64,000 nucleotides of DNA from Kosakonia arachidis (lineage in GTDB: Bacteria > Pseudomonadota > Gammaproteobacteria > Enterobacterales > Enterobacteriaceae), in assembly GCF_900116535.1 (NCBI RefSeq), contig NZ_FPAU01000004.1, positions 372,001 to 436,000 of the forward strand. The letters are read 5' to 3'. Of the stretch, positions 44,004 through 53,291 are shown piece by piece; positions within the stretch are counted from its first letter, which is position 1; each line of letters starts with the position of its first letter. Under the pieces are notes generated by a model that ran no database searches, was not told where the DNA came from, and saw only the letters and a program-made list of their open reading frames with translations. Made by a program: the position numbers and the translations under genes.

Positions 44004-45077
44004 TCACTGTTTTTTCCGTAAGGGCCACGAGAGGCGAAAAATGGAATGGCCCTGATCGGTTAACGTGTAGGTTACGTCGCCCTGATGAGCAAGCATGATG
44101 GCTTTCAGCACTGATAGTCCCAGTCCACACCCCCCCGGATTGGTGTCCCTTGCGCTGGCACCGCGCTGAAAGGGGTGAAACATAAATTTGTGAAACTCCT
44201 CCGGGATTCCCGGCCCCATATCTTCAATGACAATAAAGTTCTCGTGTTCACTGGCACCGTGGCTGACAACAATGCTTTTAGAGCTGGCGTATTTTATTGC
44301 GTTATCGAAAAGGACCGTCAGGCACTGAATAATTCGCAGCGGATCGCACTGGCATTGTTGGGGGTGTAATTCGGTCGCGATGGTAAAATGGCTGCGTTTA
44401 AATTCCAGCGCAAAGGAATCCACCGCGCTCTGAATAATCTCCTGCAAATCAACATCCGCAAGCGTTAACGTAAATTCGGCCCCGCCGGATGAACTCACCA
44501 CCCGCAGATCTTCTATCAGGCTGGATAATCCCTCTGTTTGCTTAAGAAGATTATTAAACAAGGTCGGATTTGGCTCGAACACGCCATCAACCAGCCCCTG
44601 TAAGCGGCCTCGCAGAATGGTAACTGGCGTGCGAAGTTCATGGGCGATGGCGGCATTCCAGGATCTTCGCTGTGCATCCATAGTCTGTAGCTTTTCAGCC
44701 ATATCGTTGAAATCATTAACAAGATTATTAAGCTCGCCCAGATGGGTGCTTGCGCAAAACGCCCGCGCTCCCAGATCGCCCTGCGCTATCCTCCTCAGGC
44801 TGGTCGCAACGGAGCTTAACGGGGTCAATATTCTTGCCGACAGTTTTACCGTAAAAAAAAGCGAGATGGATAAACTTATCGTGGAGGCAATCAGGATCCA
44901 TAACCAGTCCAAATAGGTCATCTGATCCTCACTCCCGTCGATTGCCCCGCCGGGAATGTAATAAATGATGAAGGTGTAAAACAGATAAGAACCGATAACC
45001 GAGACAGCAATAATCGTCAACGTCAGCGATATCATAAACACCAGTACCTGGCGACTTAACGGATGGCCTCTGTTCAT
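44004..45077 (-). CDS. AdeS/BaeS-like sensor histidine kinase
   Basis: A 357-residue kinase with two membrane helices (about 9-38 and 57-78), a very short periplasmic loop, HAMP domain (LSARILTPLSSVATSLRRIA), His146 in WNAAIAHELRTPVTILRGRL, and ATPase motifs FDNAIKYAS, DMGPGIPEE and GCGLGLSV. The sequence WNAAIAHELRTPVTILRGRLQ is strikingly like Acinetobacter AdeS. It overlaps the regulator gene by 4 bp (ATGA). The AdeRS parallel fits the RND pump gene 2 kb to the right. Confidence 0.9.
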   Translation of the reverse strand: MNRGHPLSRQVLVFMISLTLTIIAVSVIGSYLFYTFIIYYIPGGAIDGSEDQMTYLDWLWILIASTISLSISLFFTVKLSARILTPLSSVATSLRRIAQGDLGARAFCASTHLGELNNLVNDFNDMAEKLQTMDAQRRSWNAAIAHELRTPVTILRGRLQGLVDGVFEPNPTLFNNLLKQTEGLSSLIEDLRVVSSSGGAEFTLTLADVDLQEIIQSAVDSFALEFKRSHFTIATELHPQQCQCDPLRIIQCLTVLFDNAIKYASSKSIVVSHGASEHENFIVIEDMGPGIPEEFHKFMFHPFQRGASARDTNPGGCGLGLSVLKAIMLAHQGDVTYTLTDQGHSIFRLSWPLRKKQ

Positions 45078-45778
45078 TTGTTTTCACCTAATCGGTAACC
45101 CATACCGCGAATACTTTCCGGAACCCCTTTTAACCCGCAGTTTTCCAGTTTTTTGCGCAGCTTGCTCATATGGCTGTCAACCGTGCGATCAAGCGTATCG
45201 CCTTCTGGCAGGCAGGCATTAAGCAACTCTTCACGCGAGCAGACTTTACGCGGATTCCGTGCCAGGTAGGCCAGCAGTTTGAATTCCGTCGTTGTCAGGA
45301 TGGGAGAGATAACCTCGCCACTACCATTAATTTCCACATAAAAGTCTTGTGGATAAACCGTTAAGCAGGATGTCCGGATAGGCTTATTGTGGAGTTGTTC
45401 GTGGCTGGCCTTTGCCCTGCGCAACACGGCTTCGATACGTGCGACAACCTCTGTGGGATTGAAAGGTTTCACCACATAATCATCCGCGCCAAGCCGCAGT
45501 CCCATCAGTTTGTCGATGTCCTGATCCAGTGCCGTTACCATGATGACCGGAATATTGCTCTCTTTTCGCAGTGTGGAAAGGACAGTCCAGCCATCGAACA
45601 CCGGCAGTTGGATATCCAGTAACACCAAATCGGGCTTTTTCAGTCGGCAGGAATCTATCGCCTGCTCACCGTCCGCAGCGCGCAGAGTGCGCATCCCTGA
45701 ACGCTGAATATAACTGGTCAGAATATCCGCTATTTCATCATCATCTTCAGCAACAAGAATAAGATAGTTATCGTTCAT
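45074..45778 (-). CDS. AdeR/BaeR-like OmpR-family response regulator
   Basis: A 234-residue regulator: acidic pocket EDDDE, Asp55 in LLDIQLP, TALDQDIDKLMGLRLGADDY and VVKPFNPTEVVARI, then a winged helix with TTEFKLLAYLARNPRKVCSR. TALDQDIDK is also an AdeR-like feature. GGAG seven bases before the ATG sets the start. Probably regulates the divergent membrane genes and the RND pump, by analogy with AdeRS control of adeABC; that is inference. Confidence 0.92.
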   Translation of the reverse strand: MNDNYLILVAEDDDEIADILTSYIQRSGMRTLRAADGEQAIDSCRLKKPDLVLLDIQLPVFDGWTVLSTLRKESNIPVIMVTALDQDIDKLMGLRLGADDYVVKPFNPTEVVARIEAVLRRAKASHEQLHNKPIRTSCLTVYPQDFYVEINGSGEVISPILTTTEFKLLAYLARNPRKVCSREELLNACLPEGDTLDRTVDSHMSKLRKKLENCGLKGVPESIRGMGYRLGENK

Positions 45779-46226
45779 GATTTCTCCACTCAACACTGAT
45801 ATGGCAGGCATTCTTTGACCTGGTTTGCGCGAAAGCATACACCGATGCTTTCGCTTCGGTTAATACACTCATGCAAATGCCGTTTTTCTAAGCTGTTTCT
45901 GAAACCTGGCAATAACGCGCAGGTCATCAGCGAACATGAGACCCGCTTGTGCGAAGAAAGTTGCATCCACGTAAATTCTCTGGTGTCTCATTTTTTCTTA
46001 ATCTCTGACGGCAACATCTGCAAGCGAATATTTACCAGGCAGGCATACACACTCGCTACACATTCGGGTAATCAATTTTCCATAGTCCTGGATAACAATA
46101 GAAAGTAAGACATATAAAATAACGCGTTGCTGGAAAACGATGACATAAATAAACACGGTAAAAAGAGATCGTGCGTTGTCATTTCATTACTGGTAGAGAT
46201 CTCTCTCTCTCGGAGTAGAAATATCA
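45779..46226. other. Divergent promoter region
   Basis: About 450 bp between the AdeR-like gene and the small membrane protein. No clear direct repeat of the expected AdeR spacing was found, and no gene is supported. Confidence 0.4.
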
Positions 46227-46613
46227 ATGAAGTACTTACGGAAGCTTACCGTTGAAAAAATCAGTTCATTGATGATATTTTCTGTATGGTTATGGGGAAT
46301 GTTCTATGTATGGCTTATTTTGATGCACAACGTTGAGGAAAAAGTAGGCGCGACGCTACTTTCATCGCCGTTTATCTATGCTGCGTTAAGCGTTTCTCTA
46401 ATATTGTTTTTGCTACAAGAAAAAGCGGGCGTACTGAAAGAACTGGCTATCGTAACCTTCTCTTTGGTTATCATTTTTCTTCATCTTATTCTTATCTTTA
46501 ACATTCTCTTACTCAGGTTCCCTGATATTTATGACTTTAGTTTTTATTATGAGTGTTTTTTGATTGTTTTCCTCGGCGTCACACCGATGTATCTTTTATT
46601 AAGAATCATCTGA
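46227..46613 (+). CDS. Small four-helix membrane protein
   Basis: A 128-residue protein with four predicted membrane segments (about 13-33, 46-62, 69-93, 105-126) and a basic N-terminus MKYLRKLTVEK. No family is recognized. It is the first gene to the right of the AdeRS-like system and precedes the ABC membrane domain and RND pump, so it may belong to the same envelope function. Confidence 0.6.
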   Translation: MKYLRKLTVEKISSLMIFSVWLWGMFYVWLILMHNVEEKVGATLLSSPFIYAALSVSLILFLLQEKAGVLKELAIVTFSLVIIFLHLILIFNILLLRFPDIYDFSFYYECFLIVFLGVTPMYLLLRII

Positions 46614-46882
46614 ATTTTATTGAATGTAAAGCGGGGAACTTTGGCGATGTGCGTGGTGACCGGGACTCAGAAAATCCTGTATCGTTACATCGCAGAGGAA
46701 TTAGCCGCCTCCATATAGCCTCCATAAAACATGCATTCTGCGTAAACATCAAAATGATAGAGTGCATCAACGCAGTGTAACCTGGCACATATCTTAATCG
46801 GCTCGTAATGAAAGTGTATGGGTAATTAAGCATAAAGGCAGGCCAGGATTGTTCATCCATACCGTGCAGATAATTTTTTATA

Positions 46883-47806
46883 ATGACGTCGATAAATAAC
46901 CCCCCTCCGTCCTCTACTGAAAATGTGAAAAGGACATTAAAACATCTGGCCGTAAAAAACTGGAAAAAACTCTCTGTGACTTTTTCCCTGGTTATCGCGG
47001 AAAATGTGACCTATTTATTGTATCCCGTGCTGGCAGGCATCGCTATCAACGCGATTCTGGCGGGGAATGCCCTCACGGCTGCGCTGTATGGACTGATGAT
47101 CCTCTTTATCTGGATCCTCGGCGCAACCCGACGCAGTATCGATACACGTACGTTTGCACACATTTATGCCGGCCTTGCCGTATCGGTTATTGTTGCTCAG
47201 CGTAAATATCAGCTTAATCACTCAACCATCGCCGCGCGGGTGGTGTTATCCCGTGAATTCGTTGATTTCTTTGAGATGCATCTGCCAATGCTGATGACCT
47301 CGATTATTTCCCTTTTCGGCGCCGCCATTATGCTGCTCATTATTGAGTTTCACGCAGGGGTGATGTGTGTGGTTATCGTCATTATTCTGTCGTGCTTTCT
47401 TAAAGGTTATACCCGTAAAAATGAGTTGCTGTTTAACCGGCTAAATAACCGACTGGAGAAGGAAGTGGACTATGTTCATAAAGCCACCACGCTCTCGCTT
47501 AATCGCCATTATTCATCCCTTGCCCGCTTGCGAATCAGCCTTTCCGATCGTGAAGCGCTGGGATACCTTGCAATTGGCGCACTGATCGCCCTGCTCTTTA
47601 CCCTGAGCATCATATTAATGACCTCAACCCAGGGCGTCAACGCAGGGCATATTTATTCGGTAATGACGTACATGTGGATGTTTGCCACCAGCCTTGATGA
47701 TGCTCCGCAGCTTCTGGAAAAGTTTTCACAACTTAAAGACATAGGTAAACGCGTCAAGACAGATGATGTTGATACCGGAATATTATCACCGCAGCAGAAA
47801 TCTTGA
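46883..47806 (+). CDS. ABC transporter membrane domain without ATPase
   Basis: A 307-residue protein with six membrane helices of the ABC exporter type (VTYLLYPVLAGIAINAILAG; a middle helix pair around LMTSIISLFGAAIMLLIIEF), intracellular loop and a C-terminal tail of only about 30 residues. The nucleotide-binding domain is absent and no ATPase gene is near. This matches the stand-alone 'ABC six-transmembrane domain' family. It lies 38 bp before the RND pump and is probably co-transcribed with it. Confidence 0.78.
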   Translation: MTSINNPPPSSTENVKRTLKHLAVKNWKKLSVTFSLVIAENVTYLLYPVLAGIAINAILAGNALTAALYGLMILFIWILGATRRSIDTRTFAHIYAGLAVSVIVAQRKYQLNHSTIAARVVLSREFVDFFEMHLPMLMTSIISLFGAAIMLLIIEFHAGVMCVVIVIILSCFLKGYTRKNELLFNRLNNRLEKEVDYVHKATTLSLNRHYSSLARLRISLSDREALGYLAIGALIALLFTLSIILMTSTQGVNAGHIYSVMTYMWMFATSLDDAPQLLEKFSQLKDIGKRVKTDDVDTGILSPQQKS

Positions 47807-47844
47807 TTTTAATTATCTTGCCTTAATTGTTCGGAAATTAACTC

Positions 47845-50800
47845 ATGCCACAGTTTTTTATTGACCGGCCTATCTTTGCCTGGGTTGTTGCACTGTTCAT
47901 TATATTGAGTGGGTGTTTATCCATACCACATCTTCCGGTCGCGCAATACCCGGCGGTCGCGCCTCCGAGCATTATTATTTCGGTCAGTTTTCCTGGCGCG
48001 TCGCCTGACATGATGAATACCTCGGTGGTTTCACTTATTGAGCGAGAGATCACGGGCGTAGACAATTTGCTCTATTTCGAGTCCACCAGCGACACCACAG
48101 GGATGGCGTCTATCACCGTGACCTTTAAACCCGGAACGAACAGCAAGCTCGCGCAGATGGATTTGCAAAATAAGATAAAAACAGTTGAGCCACGTCTGCC
48201 CCAAGCGGTGAGACAAAACGGCGTCAGCGTTGAAGCAGCCGAGTCAGGTTTTCTGCTGATGGTCGGTCTGAAATCCGATACGGGTGCCTATCAGGAGGCA
48301 GATCTGAGTGATTATTTCGCCAGAAACATTAGTGATGCGCTTCGCCGCGTGTCGGGCGTGGGTAAGATTCAGCTGTTCGGGGGTGAAAAAGCCATGCGCA
48401 TCTGGCTTGACCCGGTCAAAATGCACCATTACCAGCTTTCGGCCAGCGACGTTATCAGCGCGGTTAGCCAACAGAATGTGCTGGTTTCACCCGGCAGATC
48501 GGGAGACGAACCGGCGCTGCCAGGCCAGAGCGTCACTTATCCGTTAACCGTGAAAGGGCAACTCTCCTCTGTTGCGGAATTTAAAAATATCACGCTTAAA
48601 GCGACCACGGACGGTGCCCGTCTGACGCTCGGCGATATCGCGCGCGTGGAGTCAGGATTACAGAGTTACACCTATGGCATCCGGGAAAATGGCGTTCCGG
48701 CGACGGCAGCAGCGATTCAGCTTTCGCCTGGCGCGAATGCCATCAGCACTGCCGCCGGGATTCATCAGCGGCTGGCCGAACTGAGCACCGCGCTTCCGCA
48801 GGGCATGGCGTTTATCATTCCGTTCGACACCGCCCCTTTTGTAAAAGCGTCGATCATGAAAGTGGTACAAACGTTAGCCGAAGCAATGGTGTTGGTTTTT
48901 CTGGTGATGCTGATATTTCTGCACAACATCCGTTGCACGCTCATCCCGGCCATTGTTGTCCCGGTGGCGCTTCTCGGGACATTCACCGTGATGCTGTTAA
49001 GCGGCTATTCCATCAATATCCTGACCATGTTTGGCATGGTGTTAGCCATTGGCATCATCGTCGATGACGCGATTGTCGTCGTCGAGAATGTTGAGCGCCT
49101 GATGGCAGAAAAAGGCCTTTCTCCGCGCGAGGCGACCCGCGAAGCGATTCGGGAAATCACACCGGCGATTATTGGCATCACGCTGGTGCTCACCGCCGTA
49201 TTTATCCCAATGGCATTTGCCAGTGGTTCGGTCGGGGTGATTTACCGACAGTTCACGGTTTCAATGGCGGTATCGATCCTGTTCTCCGCTTTTTTAGCCT
49301 TAACGCTGACGCCCGCGCTCTGCGCCACCCTGCTGAAGCCACACCAGAAAAATGCGACTTCAGCGGGAAGATTTGCCGCCGGGTTTAACCGTCATTTTCA
49401 CATGCTCACTTCGCGTTATACCTCGGGGCTGGGGTATGTAGTAAAGCGAACCGGGCGAATGATGCTGCTCTATGCCGCGTTGTGCGCTGCCCTGGTGATG
49501 GGGTTAATCACGCTGCCATCCTCTTTTTTGCCCGAAGAGGACCAGGGATATTTTATGTCCTCCATTCAGCTCCCTTCCGAGGCCACGATGCAGCGCACTC
49601 TCGCGGTGGTGAAACGCTATGAAGATGAGGTAGCCGCACGGCAAGCCATTGAAAGCAACATTATGATCCTCGGTTTCGGTTTTTCAGGCTCGGGACAAAA
49701 CTCTGCGCTGGCCTTTACAACATTAAAAGACTGGTCATCCCGCAAGGGTATCGCAGCCCAGGATGAAGCCGATCTTATTCAGTCAAAAATGCAGTCCGTA
49801 CCCGACGCGGTGACCATGAGCCTGCTACCCCCTGCCATCTCCGATATGGGCACCTCTTCCGGCTTCACCTTTTATCTTGAAGACAGGGCAGGCAAAGGCT
49901 ATGAGGCGCTGAAACAGGCCGCAGACACGCTGGTTTTACAGGCAAAAAAGAATACGAACCTGGCGGATGTCTATATCGATGGATTACCCGAGGGCGCGTC
50001 TATTTCCCTGAACATTGACCGGGAAAAAGCTGAAGCGTTAGGCGTATCGTTTGAGGAGATCAATCAGGCTATTTCTGTTACATCGGGCTCAAACTACGTT
50101 AATGACTACACCAATGCTGGCCGTATCCAGCAGGTCATTGTGCAGGCCGATGCAGCCTACAGAATGCAGCCTGAAATGCTGTTAAAAATATCCGTAAAAA
50201 ACAGGCTCGGGGAAATGGTGCCACTTTCGGCTTTTGTCACCTCGTCATGGCGACAGGCCCCGCAGCAACTCAATCGTTATCAAGGATACCCGGCCATTCG
50301 CATTACCGGCAGCGCTGCTCAGGGCCACGCCAGTGGTGATGCGATGAAGACCATGGAGCAACTTGCAAACGCGTTACCGCCAGGATTTACTGGCGAGTGG
50401 GCGGGCGGTTCGTTGCAGGAGAAAGTCTCGGCTTCCCAGTTGCCAGGGTTAATCCTCCTTTCTGTTCTGGTGGTATTTCTGGTGCTGGCGGCACTGTATG
50501 AAAGCTGGTCAATTCCCGTTTCCGTGATGCTGGCCGTACCGTTGGGGCTTATCGGCGCGCTGGTTGCTGTCAGCGCTGCCAATATGACCAACGATGTGTT
50601 TTTCAAAGTGGGCTTGATTACCCTGATTGGTCTTTCTGCCAAAAACGCTATTTTGATTGTCGAATTTGCCCGGCAGCTACGCCACCAGGGTATGAGCACT
50701 CTGGAGGCAACATTACTGGCGTCCCGACAACGGCTGCGCCCGATTTTGATGACCTCGTTAGCCTTCACGCTGGGCGTTGTTCCCCTGATACTCGCAACCG

Positions 50801-50958
50801 GGGCCAGCGCCAGCACGCAGAATGCCATTGGTATTGGGGTTTTCGGGGGCATGATCAGCGGCACCTTATTCGCAATTTTCTTCGTGCCGGTATTTTTTAT
50901 CGTGATGACAACCTTTTTTGACAGGCGTTTAAGGTTGTTAAAGGAACATCAAGAGTAA
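47845..50958 (+). CDS. RND multidrug efflux pump (HAE1 family, AcrB/AdeB-like)
   Basis: A 1037-residue inner-membrane pump with twelve helices and two large periplasmic loops. FFIDRPIFAWVVALFIILSG opens TM1; the proton-relay Asp pair is in IGIIVDDAIVVVENVERLM and the partner Lys in GLSAKNAILIVEFARQL. It exports drugs, dyes or bile-type compounds as a trimer coupled to a periplasmic adaptor and an outer-membrane channel. No adaptor or channel gene is adjacent, so it must borrow AcrA/TolC-like partners or be incomplete. Linked to an AdeRS-like system. Confidence 0.95.
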   Translation: MPQFFIDRPIFAWVVALFIILSGCLSIPHLPVAQYPAVAPPSIIISVSFPGASPDMMNTSVVSLIEREITGVDNLLYFESTSDTTGMASITVTFKPGTNSKLAQMDLQNKIKTVEPRLPQAVRQNGVSVEAAESGFLLMVGLKSDTGAYQEADLSDYFARNISDALRRVSGVGKIQLFGGEKAMRIWLDPVKMHHYQLSASDVISAVSQQNVLVSPGRSGDEPALPGQSVTYPLTVKGQLSSVAEFKNITLKATTDGARLTLGDIARVESGLQSYTYGIRENGVPATAAAIQLSPGANAISTAAGIHQRLAELSTALPQGMAFIIPFDTAPFVKASIMKVVQTLAEAMVLVFLVMLIFLHNIRCTLIPAIVVPVALLGTFTVMLLSGYSINILTMFGMVLAIGIIVDDAIVVVENVERLMAEKGLSPREATREAIREITPAIIGITLVLTAVFIPMAFASGSVGVIYRQFTVSMAVSILFSAFLALTLTPALCATLLKPHQKNATSAGRFAAGFNRHFHMLTSRYTSGLGYVVKRTGRMMLLYAALCAALVMGLITLPSSFLPEEDQGYFMSSIQLPSEATMQRTLAVVKRYEDEVAARQAIESNIMILGFGFSGSGQNSALAFTTLKDWSSRKGIAAQDEADLIQSKMQSVPDAVTMSLLPPAISDMGTSSGFTFYLEDRAGKGYEALKQAADTLVLQAKKNTNLADVYIDGLPEGASISLNIDREKAEALGVSFEEINQAISVTSGSNYVNDYTNAGRIQQVIVQADAAYRMQPEMLLKISVKNRLGEMVPLSAFVTSSWRQAPQQLNRYQGYPAIRITGSAAQGHASGDAMKTMEQLANALPPGFTGEWAGGSLQEKVSASQLPGLILLSVLVVFLVLAALYESWSIPVSVMLAVPLGLIGALVAVSAANMTNDVFFKVGLITLIGLSAKNAILIVEFARQLRHQGMSTLEATLLASRQRLRPILMTSLAFTLGVVPLILATGASASTQNAIGIGVFGGMISGTLFAIFFVPVFFIVMTTFFDRRLRLLKEHQE

Positions 50959-51355
50959 CGAATAAACAGTCCAGTAAGCGTTTGTTTAAAAGCTCCGGAA
51001 AGGGGCTGGACGGACGTTAATTATGGTGCGGGTGGCGCGGGTGCCAGTTCCCTCACTTCCAACCGGACCTCATAACGCTTCCCGTTTTCCGGCGCTGGAA
51101 GATTTTTAACCGCATTGTTTAACGCATCGACCGAGGTGGTGGTTTGCTGTACAACACCATACACGAGGGGGGGGCAGAGCCCGGCATCTGCGGGCTATCC
51201 CTTTGTAACAGCAGAGGTTTTATATCGCTATCTGTTGCAGTAATAACGGAAAAAGCGCAGACCATAAAGGCAGTGGCGATTCAGACAGATAGCTAAAAGC
51301 GCACGATCCACCGCTGCGGGATACTTACCGTATTAGTGCCAGCCATTCATATGAA
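50959..51355. other. Region with a possible gene 3' remnant
   Basis: About 400 bp. Reading leftward from about 51194 to the stop at 51021, an open frame gives VVQQTTTSVDALNNAVKN and RYEVRLEVRELAPAPPAP without a credible start, probably the C-terminus of a lost gene. A run of eight G at 51167-51174 may mark the break. No terminator is obvious for the RND gene. Confidence 0.35.
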
Positions 51356-51790
51356 TCAGAGGCTGAAGAAAATCTCTACAGACTGTGTACTGCGATCTGC
51401 CTCTCCATGGTAAACAACCTCGATGTTGTTACCATCAGGATCGAGCACAAAAGCCGCGTAATACCCAGGATGGTAGGTTCGCTCGCCAGGCGCTCCATTG
51501 TCACGCCCACCATGAGAGAGTGCCACATGGTAAAAAGCATCCACCACTTCACGGTTCCTGGCCTGAAAAGCCAGATGATGGCGTCCTGTTAGCTCACCTG
51601 CAGAGGCCGGACTATTTACTGAAGAAACGACAAGTTCATCCGCCCAGATATAATCGTCGTCTGCACTTATTACTGGGATCTCCAGAACAGACAGTACAGC
51701 TGTGTAAAACGCTTTGCTTGTTTCGAAGTTGTTTACTACAAGCTGGATATGGTCGATAAGCCTGCCACGATGTAGTCGATAATTTTCCAT
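51356..51790 (-). CDS. VOC superfamily (glyoxalase/bleomycin-resistance-like) protein
   Basis: A 144-residue protein with two VOC modules: IDHIQLVVNNFETSKAFYTA, RHHLAFQARNREVVDAFY and YYAAFVLDPDGNNIEVVYHG. The last block (FVLDPDGNNIEVV) is typical of the YetH/glyoxalase-like dioxygenase branch, and His/Glu metal ligands are present. Metal-dependent lyase, dioxygenase or binding protein; substrate unknown. Single gene. Confidence 0.83.
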   Translation of the reverse strand: MENYRLHRGRLIDHIQLVVNNFETSKAFYTAVLSVLEIPVISADDDYIWADELVVSSVNSPASAGELTGRHHLAFQARNREVVDAFYHVALSHGGRDNGAPGERTYHPGYYAAFVLDPDGNNIEVVYHGEADRSTQSVEIFFSL

Positions 51791-52091
51791 AGGGAATTTC
51801 CTCAGTCAGTCGTATCGACTGGCATTTATCCGTTTTCTAAAAAGAACCATTCCTCAATTATACCGGTGATGCTGTGACCTGCTCCCGGTTGATTATCACA
51901 TGCCAATGTTAGTCCTGGATCCCGGCTGTTATGACAAATGTGAACTTCTGTTGTTCGCTCATAGCGGACCCTACGCTCGACTCAGGCTGCTCAGTGCCCA
52001 AGCGGACGTTAAATCGGTTCTGAAACAACGCTTTTCATGGTGACGTCCTCATCCCGCTGATGAAGACATCACTAACATTCATTAGGCTCTG
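51791..52091. other. Intergenic region with dispersed repeats
   Basis: About 300 bp containing a family-A element on the opposite strand (51875-51895) and a family-B element (51992-52009), the same pair found at 14.8-15.0 kb. No gene. Confidence 0.45.
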
Positions 52092-52499
52092 TCAACCTGC
52101 GGAGGTTGATGTTGGAATTCGGGCAATGACCTTAATTTCAAAATCGAATCCCGCAAGCCAGGTCACTCCAACGGCTGTCCAGTTCGGGTAAGGGGGCTGC
52201 GGGAAAATTGACTGTTTCACCTGCATAATCGTCGGAAACTGATTTTCCGGGTCAGTATGAAAGGTGGTGACATCAATCAGGTCATTAAACGTACAACCCG
52301 CTGCTGCAAGAGTCGCTGCGAGGTTATCAAACGCAAGTTGCACCTGCGCGGCAAAATCCGGCTCCGGCGTACCGTCGGCACGGCTGCCAACCTGACCGGA
52401 AACGAACAACATATCGCCAGAACGGATCGCGGCGGAATAACCGTGTTCTTCATAGAGGGCATGGCGGTTAGCAGGAAAAATAGGCTCACGCTGGATCAT
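52092..52499 (-). CDS. RidA/YjgF family protein (Rid7/YjgH-like)
   Basis: A 135-residue Rid protein: YSAAIRSGDMLFVSGQVG, VQLAFDNLAATLAAAGCTFN and FPQPPYPNWTAVGVTWLAG. RidA itself uses an Arg near residue 105 to hydrolyse imines and enamines; here the position reads PYPNWTAVGV, where Arg is not seen, so it is a non-archetypal subgroup with unknown substrate. It is divergent from a TetR gene, with two strong operators in between. Confidence 0.85.
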   Translation of the reverse strand: MIQREPIFPANRHALYEEHGYSAAIRSGDMLFVSGQVGSRADGTPEPDFAAQVQLAFDNLAATLAAAGCTFNDLIDVTTFHTDPENQFPTIMQVKQSIFPQPPYPNWTAVGVTWLAGFDFEIKVIARIPTSTSAG

Positions 52500-52561
52500 G
52501 GAATTTCCTTTCTTAAGTCAATGTGTGATGCGGGATGTGCGGTATGCAAAATTGATTTAAT

Positions 52562-52574
52562 ATACGCGGCGTAT
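52562..52574. promoter_or_regulatory. TetR operator 1 between ridA-like and tetR genes
   Basis: ATACGC-G-GCGTAT, a perfect 13-bp palindrome. An equivalent palindrome with C at the centre lies 29 bp away at 52591. Confidence 0.75.
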
Positions 52575-52590
52575 GTTGAATTAATCACAC

Positions 52591-52603
52591 ATACGCCGCG
52601 TAT
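52591..52603. promoter_or_regulatory. TetR operator 2 between ridA-like and tetR genes
   Basis: ATACGC-C-GCGTAT, extended on both sides to ACATACGCCGCGTATGT. Same arms as operator 1. Confidence 0.78.
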
Positions 52604-52643
52604 GTCAAATGACATCCGTTACGCATGTCTAAAAGGAGATCGT

Positions 52644-53249
52644 ATGGCCACCAAACGCCGCGCCGAAACAATGGAAGAGAATCGAACCAAATTGATTACG
52701 GCAGCGCGGAAGTCCTTTGCCGAAAAAGGTTTTGCTGCCGTATCGATGGATGAATTAACCGCCAGCGTTGGCCTGACACGTGGGGCGCTATACCACAACT
52801 TTGGCGATAAAAAGGGGCTGCTTGCCGCTGTTGTTGCTCAGGTAGATGGTGAAATGGCACAACGAGCCAAAGCCGCCGCCGCGAATGCCGGTGACGACTG
52901 GGAAGGGCTGCTGGCTGAAGGGATTGCTTACATTGAGATGGCGCTGGACACAGAAGTAAGGCGCATCGTGCTGCTTGATGGTCCGGCTTTTCTTGGGGAT
53001 CCTGCACAATGGCCCAGACAGAATAGTTGCCTCGAATCCACACGACAGACCGTCATAAATTTGATCGAACGCGGCGTACTTAAATCGGTTGATGCGGATG
53101 CCGCTGCACATCTGTTAAACAGTGCCGCGCTGAATTCCGCACTTTGGATTGCTGCGAGCGACGATCCGCAGCGGGCGCTGCCAAAAATTATTGACGTGTT
53201 TACTCAACTGGCAAGCGGCTTAAGGAATAGTTCCAATAAACTACGATGA
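52644..53249 (+). CDS. TetR/AcrR-family regulator
   Basis: A 201-residue TetR protein: KLITAARKSFAEKGFAAVSM, then DELTASVGLTRGALYHNFGDKKG is the HTH; the ligand domain is helical. AAAAGGAGATCGT before ATG sets the start; a longer open frame from 52257 is antisense to the ridA-like gene and rejected. Two identical-arm palindromes in the 144-bp divergent region are the evident operators, so it probably represses itself and the RidA-like gene. Confidence 0.92.
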   Translation: MATKRRAETMEENRTKLITAARKSFAEKGFAAVSMDELTASVGLTRGALYHNFGDKKGLLAAVVAQVDGEMAQRAKAAAANAGDDWEGLLAEGIAYIEMALDTEVRRIVLLDGPAFLGDPAQWPRQNSCLESTRQTVINLIERGVLKSVDADAAAHLLNSAALNSALWIAASDDPQRALPKIIDVFTQLASGLRNSSNKLR

Positions 53250-53291
53250 GAGGTTTATAGGGCGGAGTGAGCTAAAACCTTGCAGTCCGCA

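Noticed and set aside
52257..52643. N-terminal extension of the TetR gene
   Set aside because: It is antisense to the RidA-like gene and passes through both operators; AAAAGGAG before 52644 marks the real start.
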